From NCBI GenBank assembly GCA_035495615.1, contig DATJFP010000016.1, positions 1-43,489 of the forward strand: DNA of 43,489 nt, in the 5' to 3' direction. This document shows, piece by piece, positions 19,262 to 25,164 of the stretch. Under the pieces are notes generated by a model. The model did no database searches and was not told the DNA's origin. It saw only the letters and a program-made list of their open reading frames with translations. The position numbers and the translations under genes are program-made. The DNA comes from Verrucomicrobiia bacterium (GTDB lineage Bacteria > Omnitrophota > Omnitrophia > Omnitrophales > Aquincolibacteriaceae). The first letter of the stretch is position 1. Every line of letters begins with the position of its first letter.

Positions 19262-20558
19262 AATGTTTCACCGCCAGGCATATGTTTTGTCCGCCGAAGC
19301 CGAACGAGTTTGACAAGGCCGCGCGGACCCTATGGGCCCGTGCTTCGTTAGGAACGTAATCCAAATCGCATTTCGGGTCCGGCGTCTCGTAATTGATCGT
19401 CGGAGGCACCACCGAATCCCGGATCGAGAAAAGACACGCCGCGAGCTCCAGGGCGCCGGCTCCCGCGATCATGTGGCCGACCATGGACTTGATGGAGCTC
19501 ACCGGAATCTTGTAAGCACGCTCGCCGAGCGCTTTCTTGATGACGAGCGTTTCGATCGCGTCGTTGATCTGCGTCGCGGTGCCGTGCGCGTTCACGTAAT
19601 CGACGCCTTCCGGCGTCAGTCCCGCTTTCTTCATCGCGATTTCCACTGCGCGGCAGGCCCCCGCGCCTTCCGGGTCCATGTCGGTCATGCGGTAGGCATC
19701 GGACGTCGCGCCATAGCCCACGATCTCGCCGTAGATGCGCGCGCCGCGCTTTACGGCATGGGACAATTCTTCGACGATCAGCACACAAGCGCCCTCCGCG
19801 AGAACAAATCCGTCGCGGTTTTTATCGAAAGGACGTGAAGCCCGCGCCGGATCGTCGTTGCGGGTCGAGAGCGCCGTCAACAGGCTGAAGCCCGCGATCC
19901 CGAGGGGATAAACCATGGAATGCGAGCCGCCGGTCATCATGATATCAGCATCGCCGCGCCGAATCCATTCAAAAGCTTCGCCGATGGCCTGCGACGACGC
20001 GGCGCATGCGGTCAGGCTGTTGCAAACCGGCCCGCGCAGGCGAAACCAGCTCGCCAGATGCGAGAGCGTCATGAAAGGCTGGGCCTCGAGCTCGGCCACG
20101 GCGCTCATGTTGCGCACGGCGGCCGTAATATATTCCCCCGGATGAATCTCGGGAGTGCCGGGCACGAAAGAATCGGTCATGGTCTGCGCGAACGCGTTGA
20201 AATCGAAACCGCTGTCCGCGGCGCCGAAATAAAGCCCGAAGCGGCGAGAATCGTAAGCGCCTTCTTTCAGGCCGGAATCCCGGACCGCCTCTTGGGCGGC
20301 GCGGAATGCGAAGAAGGTCCCCCGCCCGGCTTCGCTAAGGCGCGGGTTATCGCGGACGGCCGCGCCGAAATCGAAATTTTTCACTTCGCCCGCGATGCGC
20401 GTGGGAAAATCCGAGGCGTCAAAAAGCGAGATCGCGGCGATGCCGGATTTCGCGGCCTTCATGTTCTCCCAGTTTTCCGCCGCCGAATTTCCGAGCGGCG
20501 TGACCGCGCCGATGCCCGTGACCACGATGCGGCGATTTTTGCAATCCGTTGCTGCCAT
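19251..20558 (-). CDS. beta-ketoacyl-ACP synthase, catalytically complete (KS-alpha-like)
   Basis: A 435-residue thiolase-fold ketosynthase of the FabF/type II PKS group. The full Cys-His-His triad is present: C185 in SLTACAASSQ, H325 in NAHGTAT and H362 in SMVGHMIAGAG. It would condense an acyl thioester with malonyl-ACP. The next upstream gene encodes a related protein without the Cys, so the pair looks like KS-alpha plus chain-length factor. A 48-bp dispersed repeat lies between the two. As a lone gene it could be called FabF; the pairing and the cluster make a specialised role more likely. Confidence 0.9.
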   Translation of the reverse strand: MAATDCKNRRIVVTGIGAVTPLGNSAAENWENMKAAKSGIAAISLFDASDFPTRIAGEVKNFDFGAAVRDNPRLSEAGRGTFFAFRAAQEAVRDSGLKEGAYDSRRFGLYFGAADSGFDFNAFAQTMTDSFVPGTPEIHPGEYITAAVRNMSAVAELEAQPFMTLSHLASWFRLRGPVCNSLTACAASSQAIGEAFEWIRRGDADIMMTGGSHSMVYPLGIAGFSLLTALSTRNDDPARASRPFDKNRDGFVLAEGACVLIVEELSHAVKRGARIYGEIVGYGATSDAYRMTDMDPEGAGACRAVEIAMKKAGLTPEGVDYVNAHGTATQINDAIETLVIKKALGERAYKIPVSSIKSMVGHMIAGAGALELAACLFSIRDSVVPPTINYETPDPKCDLDYVPNEARAHRVRAALSNSFGFGGQNICLAVKHYEI

Positions 20559-20570
20559 GTGTGCCTTTTT

Positions 20571-20618
20571 CCCCTCTCCTTTATCCTCTCCCCTGAGGGG
20601 AGAGGGAAGGGTGAGGGG
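20571..20618. repeat. 48-bp dispersed repeat, copy 2, between the two ketosynthase genes
   Basis: Reverse-complement copy of 3885-3932 with two mismatches by eye. It holds the inverted repeat CCTCTCCCC-TGA-GGGGAGAGG and ends directly at the stop codon of the chain-length-factor-like gene. It is the only sizeable insertion inside an operon whose other junctions are overlaps or short gaps, and it could form an mRNA hairpin that changes the ratio of the two subunits. Confidence 0.8.
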
Positions 20619-21902
20619 TTAACATTTTTGAAATACGAGCGAGGCGTTCTGCCCCGCGAAGCCGAAAGAATTCAGAAGAAAACGGTTCCACGTGCCCTGC
20701 CGAGGCGCCGCGCGCACGAAATCAAGGCCGCCCTCGGGATTTTCGAGATTCATGAGCGGCGGAAGCAGCCCTTCCTTTAAAGAAAGCAAGCCGCCCGCGG
20801 CTTCGACCGCGCCGGCGCCGTACACCAAATGGCCGGTCACGGGCTTGAACCCGGTCACCGGCACTTTGCCGCCGCGGCCGTTGAAGACGGAATGGATCGC
20901 GGCCGCTTCCTCCAGGTCCTGACGCGGCAGGCCGCTGCCGTTGGCCACGATAAAATCCACATCCGAGGCGCTGAGGCCCGCGTCCTTGAGCGCCGACGCC
21001 ATGGCCTGGGCCTTGCCTTCGCCGTCGCGCGTGTCGCGCGGGTCGGTATCGAAATCCGAAGACGAGCCGTAGCCGGTGATCTCCGCATAAATCCGCGCGC
21101 CGCGCGCTTTCGCGTGCTCGTAAGCTTCGAGGACGAGCAGGCCCGCGCCTTCCCCGATCACGATGCCGTCGCGGGATTTGTCGAAGGGCCGGTAAGCCGT
21201 GAGCGCGTTTCCGTTCCGCACCGACAAAAGCCCGAGCAGGTGCAGGCGCGAAAGGCCCATGGGATTGACTTCCGATTCCGTGCCGCCGGCCAGCATGCAG
21301 TCCGCGTCGCCGCGCTCGATGATGCGGAAGGCCTCGCCGACCGCCTGCGCCGCCGCGGCCGCGGAAGTCGTGATCGTGTTGCTTGGGCCTTTGATGCCAT
21401 GCGCGATGGAGACGTGGCAGGCGGGCATGTTCGGAACGTACTTCAAAAACCAGAGCGGGAAAAGAGAGCGGATGCCTTCGCGCCCGAATTTGGAAATGCC
21501 GAAGCGGCCTTCCGCGTCCAGGCCGTTGCGGATCCCAACCCCCATTTCATCGAGCTCGGTGTTGATGGGCGCGCTGACGCCGAGCGCCACGCCGAAACGA
21601 AACACGTCCGTCTGCTTCGGATCGAGCCCCGAATCCTGGACGGCAAGCTCGCTGGCCGCGACCGCGAGCTGGATGTCGCGCGACATGACTTTGAGGGACT
21701 TTCGGTTGCGGACCATTTCTTTCGGGTCCGCGTTCAGGACCTGCGCGGCAAAACGCGATGGAAAACCATTGAGAGAAAGGCCCTGCATCGGATGGATGGC
21801 GGAACGCGACTGGCAGGCGGCTTCCCAAAAAGGCTGCCAGCCTTTGCCGCAGGCGGTCATGAGCCCAAGGCCCGTGACGACCACTCTCCGACGCTGGCCC
21901 AT
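20619..21902 (-). CDS. ketosynthase-fold protein lacking active-site Cys (chain-length-factor-like)
   Basis: The 427-residue protein aligns along its length with the neighbouring ketosynthase, but the nucleophile position holds Ala (A181 in TITTSAAAAAQAVG) and the first His is Asn (N321 in VANGSG). The second His is kept (H358 in PVTGHLVYGAG). Loss of the nucleophile in a gene next to an intact ketosynthase is the hallmark of KS-beta/chain-length factors in type II PKS and of the ApeC-type partner in aryl-polyene synthesis. It would dimerise with the intact ketosynthase and shape the product length. Its start overlaps the upstream dehydratase stop by one base (TGATG). Confidence 0.87.
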   Translation of the reverse strand: MGQRRRVVVTGLGLMTACGKGWQPFWEAACQSRSAIHPMQGLSLNGFPSRFAAQVLNADPKEMVRNRKSLKVMSRDIQLAVAASELAVQDSGLDPKQTDVFRFGVALGVSAPINTELDEMGVGIRNGLDAEGRFGISKFGREGIRSLFPLWFLKYVPNMPACHVSIAHGIKGPSNTITTSAAAAAQAVGEAFRIIERGDADCMLAGGTESEVNPMGLSRLHLLGLLSVRNGNALTAYRPFDKSRDGIVIGEGAGLLVLEAYEHAKARGARIYAEITGYGSSSDFDTDPRDTRDGEGKAQAMASALKDAGLSASDVDFIVANGSGLPRQDLEEAAAIHSVFNGRGGKVPVTGFKPVTGHLVYGAGAVEAAGGLLSLKEGLLPPLMNLENPEGGLDFVRAAPRQGTWNRFLLNSFGFAGQNASLVFQKC

Positions 21903-22339
21903 CAGGCTTCCTCCCCGAGATAGAGCCGCACGGAAAAATGGTCCATGAAGGCCTTGTGAAAGGTGACGGGCTCGGCGCGGCCGGGCACCAGATGCCCGAC
22001 GTTCATGAGCAGAATTTTACCGCCCGCGATTTTCCCGGACGGGCCGGAGACCGAGCATTCGAACCAGGCGCCTTCTTCGCGGAGCTGGTCGGAGAAAGCC
22101 GTGATCTCGAGGAAATCGCCGGCCGCAAAATCGCCGGTGAAGGCAAGCTCCTGGATCTTGGCGAAAATGAGGTCATCCGCGTAATCTTTTTCCGCGCCGA
22201 GGACAAGGGCCGCGGTTTGGGCCATCATTTCCGTCATGAGGGTTTCGGGGCTGACCGTCCCGGACGGGACGCGCGAGCGGGTGCGGGCCTCTCGGCCGCG
22301 GCAAATTTCGAGGATTTCTTCCAACACTAGCCAGCGCAT
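21902..22339 (-). CDS. ApeP-like hotdog-fold protein, FabZ-type catalytic His absent
   Basis: The 145-residue protein has a hotdog fold with a central-helix segment SPETLMTEMMAQTAALVLG (about 30-48) like that of 3-hydroxyacyl-ACP dehydratases, including the acidic residue E38. The usual HFPxxPxxPG element that carries the FabZ catalytic His is not there; the equivalent stretch reads RVPSGTVSPE. This resembles the ApeP/COG4706 group. It may be a partner subunit, use other residues, or bind acyl-ACP without catalysis. The start at 22339 gives a normal hotdog N-terminus (MRWLVLEEIL); an ATG at 22372 is less likely. It couples to the next gene by a TGATG overlap. Confidence 0.75.
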   Translation of the reverse strand: MRWLVLEEILEICRGREARTRSRVPSGTVSPETLMTEMMAQTAALVLGAEKDYADDLIFAKIQELAFTGDFAAGDFLEITAFSDQLREEGAWFECSVSGPSGKIAGGKILLMNVGHLVPGRAEPVTFHKAFMDHFSVRLYLGEEA

Positions 22340-22362
22340 GCTTTTTCCTGTGGGGCGGGGAT

Positions 22363-22713
22363 TTAATCCCAAAGAATAATTTGAGCTCCGATAAGGGAAG
22401 GAGTCCGGAAAAAACAGCCATAGGCCGGCGCAGCCGACCGGAGACCGTGCAACGATTTTACCTGAAAACGGTCCCGAGGCAAGAGTTTAACGTCCATGCG
22501 CTCAAAAACAGGAATTCCCCCTCCGGCCGCCTTGAAATAGGCTTCCTTGGCGGAGAAAAGCTTGGCGAAAACAACAGGGCTGAGGTTCTTGGCGAGATAC
22601 CGCTTTTGCTCGGCAGGAGTCAAAAGACGGCGGATCTGGGACTTGGGATGGCGCAGGAATTTGCGGACACGCTTCAGGCTGATCAGGTCGATCCCGACGC
22701 CCAAAACGTTCAT
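22363..22713 (-). CDS. acpS: AcpS-type 4'-phosphopantetheinyl transferase
   Basis: A 116-residue protein with the two AcpS signatures: GVGIDL near the N-terminus (D9) and KLFSAKEAYFKA (51-62, E57). It transfers phosphopantetheine from CoA to the serine of apo-ACP. The length matches trimeric AcpS enzymes. It overlaps the stop of the upstream ACP gene by one base (TAATG), so the carrier protein and its activating enzyme are made together. It may be the housekeeping AcpS or a dedicated copy; the window cannot tell. Confidence 0.92.
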   Translation of the reverse strand: MNVLGVGIDLISLKRVRKFLRHPKSQIRRLLTPAEQKRYLAKNLSPVVFAKLFSAKEAYFKAAGGGIPVFERMDVKLLPRDRFQVKSLHGLRSAAPAYGCFFRTPSLIGAQIILWD

Positions 22714-23108
22714 TACGTCGTGCGGACGTTCTTGGCCAGCCTGTCGCCGAGGTAATCCAGCACCATCTGGACCGTGAAGAACTCGGCCAGGCGGCTGATC
22801 TGCGGATCGCGGGAAAAGCCGTCCACGTCGAGATAAGGCAGCTTGGTGCGGAGTTCCTGCAGACCCGCGGCCGTGACGGTCCCGCTCTGGACGAAACGGG
22901 GATCGTTGAGAATGTTTCCGGGAAAAAGATCGCCGCTGGGAATTTTGATGTCGAAGGTCTTTTCGAGACGGAACATGATGTCGATGAAATCGATGGATTC
23001 GGCGCCCAGATCGCGCGTGAGAGAAGATTCGGGCTTGATGTCGCTTTTTTCGACGCCCAGCGCATTGGCCAAAGTTTCCTGGACTTTCTCAAAGATGATA
23101 GGTTCCAT
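22713..23108 (-). CDS. acyl carrier protein, extended form
   Basis: A 131-residue acyl carrier protein. The phosphopantetheine site is S38 in DLGAESIDFIDI, followed by the usual helix FRLEKTFDIKIP. Standard FabC/AcpP proteins have about 78 residues. Here the region after helix II holds an insertion of roughly 45 residues (about 58-105) before a final helix FTVQMVLDYLGDRL. Extended ACPs occur in secondary-metabolite and specialised lipid loci. AGGAGG lies upstream of the ATG. It sits between a FabZ-type dehydratase and AcpS. Confidence 0.9.
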   Translation of the reverse strand: MEPIIFEKVQETLANALGVEKSDIKPESSLTRDLGAESIDFIDIMFRLEKTFDIKIPSGDLFPGNILNDPRFVQSGTVTAAGLQELRTKLPYLDVDGFSRDPQISRLAEFFTVQMVLDYLGDRLAKNVRTT

Positions 23109-23123
23109 TATCCGTCCAACCTC

Positions 23124-23546
23124 CTAATTAGGCTGTCGTGTTTTGATGCATTCGAAAACGAGTGACGCGGAAACCGCCGCGCGTCCTTCGTGAACCAGCT
23201 TGCCGTGGCATGGAATGCGTTCCAGGCCTTCCGGTGAAAAAACGAGCTTCACTTCCCAGGCGTCGCCGGGCTTGAGATACGCCGCGAACTTCGCCGACTC
23301 CACTTCTCTCAGGCGGAGCGCCGTGCCCGCGGTGCCGGGCAGAGAGTGCCAAAAAATGTCCGCCGCCTTCTTCATCAGTTCCAGGGAAAGCACCCCGGGG
23401 ACCACCGGAAAATCCGGAAAGTGATCTCGGAAAAGTTCGAGGTCCGCGGGAATCACGCCGGAAACGTGGATGCTGTCATGCTCCGGAGCCGACAGGACTC
23501 GGGCTTCTCCCAGCATTCCCAGATCGATCGTACCCGTTCCGTTCAT
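23124..23546 (-). CDS. FabZ/ApeI-like 3-hydroxyacyl-ACP dehydratase
   Basis: The 140-residue hotdog protein keeps the dehydratase motif DHFPDFPVVPGVLSLELM, with the catalytic His and the acidic residue (Glu) four positions after PGV. It would dehydrate 3-hydroxyacyl-ACP to the trans-2-enoyl form. The start at 23546 is set by GGAAGGG just upstream; this makes the gene overlap the 3' end of the methyltransferase gene by 71 bp, a long overlap for this operon. Together with the neighbouring ApeP-like protein the cluster has two hotdog proteins, one with and one without the His, as in aryl-polyene loci. Confidence 0.87.
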   Translation of the reverse strand: MNGTGTIDLGMLGEARVLSAPEHDSIHVSGVIPADLELFRDHFPDFPVVPGVLSLELMKKAADIFWHSLPGTAGTALRLREVESAKFAAYLKPGDAWEVKLVFSPEGLERIPCHGKLVHEGRAAVSASLVFECIKTRQPN

Positions 23547-24174
23547 TCGTCCCTTCCGGCTCAGGCCCCACTTCGAAAACAAAAACTCCGTTCAGGATGC
23601 GCAGTCCCGACAGCCAGGTGTAAACCTGGGTTTCTTTCACAAGCTTGAAGCCTTGGCTTTCGAAGAGCTCGATCCATTCCGCCTTCTTCCGGAACTGCTG
23701 CGGATGGCCGAAAAATTCAAAATTATAAAGCTGGTCTCGCAGGACCGTCCACTGACGGCCCCAAAAATGATGATAAAGGTCTTCGACCACGACCACGCGC
23801 CTGCGGGTGACACGCCGGCATTCGCGGAGGATGTCTTCGACGTCCGCGATGTGATGCAGCACCGTGATGAAGAGGCTTACGTCGAAGCTCTTGTCCGGAA
23901 ACGGCATCACGTCCCCGTCGTAGATCACGACAGGGCATTTCTGCAGCGTGGGCCGGACAACATCCAGCACCAGGCATTCGTGCCCGCGGGAAACGAGCGG
24001 CTGCCGGTAAAATCCCCACCCCCCGCCGATGTCCAGAACACGGCTTTGGCGGGGAAGATCGTTTTCAAAAAGCGCGACAAAGTCTTCCGCCCGGCGATCC
24101 AGGCCGAGCTTTGGATGGCGGCTCACGACAAAGTCGAGAATCGTGCGCTGCCACCTGCGGATGAGCTTGAGCAT
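23476..24174 (-). CDS. class I SAM-dependent methyltransferase
   Basis: A 232-residue Rossmann methyltransferase with SAM motif I RVLDIGGGWGFY (about 45-56), the post-I region VLDVVRPTLQ and MPFPDKSFDVSLFITVLHHI, which is the Methyltransf_11 pattern. The substrate is not evident. It is the first gene of the ketosynthase operon, with GGAG before the ATG and a TATAAT box about 55 bp upstream. The C-terminal 20 or so residues are low-complexity and overlap the next gene. In aryl-polyene clusters a methyltransferase modifies the head group; a comparable tailoring role is plausible here. Confidence 0.85.
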   Translation of the reverse strand: MLKLIRRWQRTILDFVVSRHPKLGLDRRAEDFVALFENDLPRQSRVLDIGGGWGFYRQPLVSRGHECLVLDVVRPTLQKCPVVIYDGDVMPFPDKSFDVSLFITVLHHIADVEDILRECRRVTRRRVVVVEDLYHHFWGRQWTVLRDQLYNFEFFGHPQQFRKKAEWIELFESQGFKLVKETQVYTWLSGLRILNGVFVFEVGPEPEGTNERNGYDRSGNAGRSPSPVGSGA

Positions 24175-24199
24175 CGGTCTCCGGTTCTTTGAGACGGTC

Positions 24200-24237
24200 C
24201 GGCCTGCCGAGGCCGATTTGAGTTGGAGATTATAACA
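24200..24237 (-). promoter_or_regulatory. extended -10 promoter and leader hairpin of the ketosynthase operon
   Basis: On the minus strand TGTTATAAT gives an extended -10 (TATAAT at 24234-24229, TG at 24237-24236). The -35 is poor (TTTTAT-like at 17 bp), as extended -10 promoters allow. In the leader the inverted repeat CGGCCT-CGGC-AGGCCG (24215-24200) can form a tight hairpin before the methyltransferase start at 24174. The 131-bp gap is shared with the divergent enoyl reductase promoter. Confidence 0.65.
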
Positions 24238-24269
24238 CAACCCCTTCGGCCATAAAAACATAAATTTGT

Positions 24270-24298
24270 TTGATTTTTGGGCTTCCCACGCTTATCCT
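24270..24298 (+). promoter_or_regulatory. putative fabL promoter giving a leaderless mRNA
   Basis: TTGATT (24270-24275) and TATCCT (24293-24298) have a 17-bp spacer. Only 7 bases separate the -10 from the fabL ATG at 24306, so transcription would start at or within a base or two of the start codon. There is no Shine-Dalgarno sequence, which agrees with a leaderless transcript. Confidence 0.5.
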
Positions 24299-24305
24299 GC
24301 GGGCT

Positions 24306-25064
24306 ATGGCAAGACCTTTTGAGCACAAAACAGCCTTGATCACGGGCGCTTCCCGGGGCATCGGACGCGCCACGGCGCTTCGCCTCGCTTCCCAGGGGGC
24401 CGACATTGTCCTCAATTACGTGCGAAACGAGGAAGCGGCCAAGAAGACCGCAAATGAAATCCAGGCGCATGGGGTGGCCGTCACCCTTTTCCAGGCCAAT
24501 GTCGGGGAAGAATCCGAAAGCAAGGCGCTTACCGAGCACGCGATCAAGGAATTCGGCGGCATCGACATCCTGGTCCACGCGGCCGCCATGGGCGCCTTCA
24601 AGCCCGCGCACAAGCTCCGCGCCAATCAGTGGGACCTTTCGCTGGACATCAACGCCAAGGCCTTTCTTCTGCTTGCTCAGGGCGTTATCGAGTCGATGGC
24701 CAAACGCGGCGGCGGCAGCATGATCGCGCTTTCCAGCCTGGGTTCGCGGCAATTCATTCCCAATTACGGCGCCATCGGTATCTCCAAAGCCGCGCTCGAA
24801 GCGCTGGTGCGCTCCCTCGCGGTCGAGCTGGCGCCGAAAAAAATCCGCGTCAACGCGGTCTCCGGAGGCCTCGTCAAAACCGACGCCATCCAGTTTTTTC
24901 CGGAGCACGAGAAATTCGAGAAGGAAGTACTGGAACGGACGCCCGCGGGAAGAATCGCGGAACCGGACGACCTGGCGCGCATTGTCGCCTTTCTCGCCTC
25001 TTCCGATTCCGCCTGGATCACGGGGCAGACGATCGTGGCCGACGGCGGCCTGTCGCTGATTTGA
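24306..25064 (+). CDS. fabL: FabL-type enoyl-ACP reductase (SDR)
   Basis: A 252-residue SDR with GASRGIG (15-21) for NADPH binding. The catalytic pair is Y154-x6-K161 (NYGAIGISK) instead of the Y-x3-K of FabG ketoreductases. The Y-x6-K spacing, and segments such as SKAALEALVRSLAVEL, VNAVSGG and TPAGR, closely follow Bacillus FabL (enoyl-ACP reductase III) as I remember it. It would saturate the trans-2 double bond of enoyl-ACP. It is divergent from the ketosynthase operon and could be part of it or the general fatty-acid enzyme. The start at 24306 is preferred; an ATG at 24270 would run through the promoter. Confidence 0.85.
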   Translation: MARPFEHKTALITGASRGIGRATALRLASQGADIVLNYVRNEEAAKKTANEIQAHGVAVTLFQANVGEESESKALTEHAIKEFGGIDILVHAAAMGAFKPAHKLRANQWDLSLDINAKAFLLLAQGVIESMAKRGGGSMIALSSLGSRQFIPNYGAIGISKAALEALVRSLAVELAPKKIRVNAVSGGLVKTDAIQFFPEHEKFEKEVLERTPAGRIAEPDDLARIVAFLASSDSAWITGQTIVADGGLSLI

Positions 25065-25130
25065 AACGCCTGGAGTGGCCAAGCCGCTGAGGCTGCTTGC
25101 AATCGAAGTTGATCCTGCACGCAACACTTT

Positions 25131-25156
25131 GGGGACAGGTCTAAAGACCTGTCCCC
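25131..25156. repeat. REP-like palindrome, copy 1
   Basis: Perfect 12-bp arms GGGGACAGGTCT and AGACCTGTCCCC with an AA centre, preceded by T and followed by GTCCA. It lies between the convergent fabL and putA genes (a 100-bp gap), where it could also act as a bidirectional hairpin. Copies 2 and 3 at 34904 and 37461 have the same flanks and orientation. Confidence 0.9.
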
Positions 25157-25164
25157 GTCCATTA

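Noticed and set aside
14548-25064. Straight assignment as an aryl-polyene cluster
   Set aside because: No AMP-ligase, ammonia-lyase or dedicated ketoreductase is visible and an enoyl reductase is present; similarity is in layout only.
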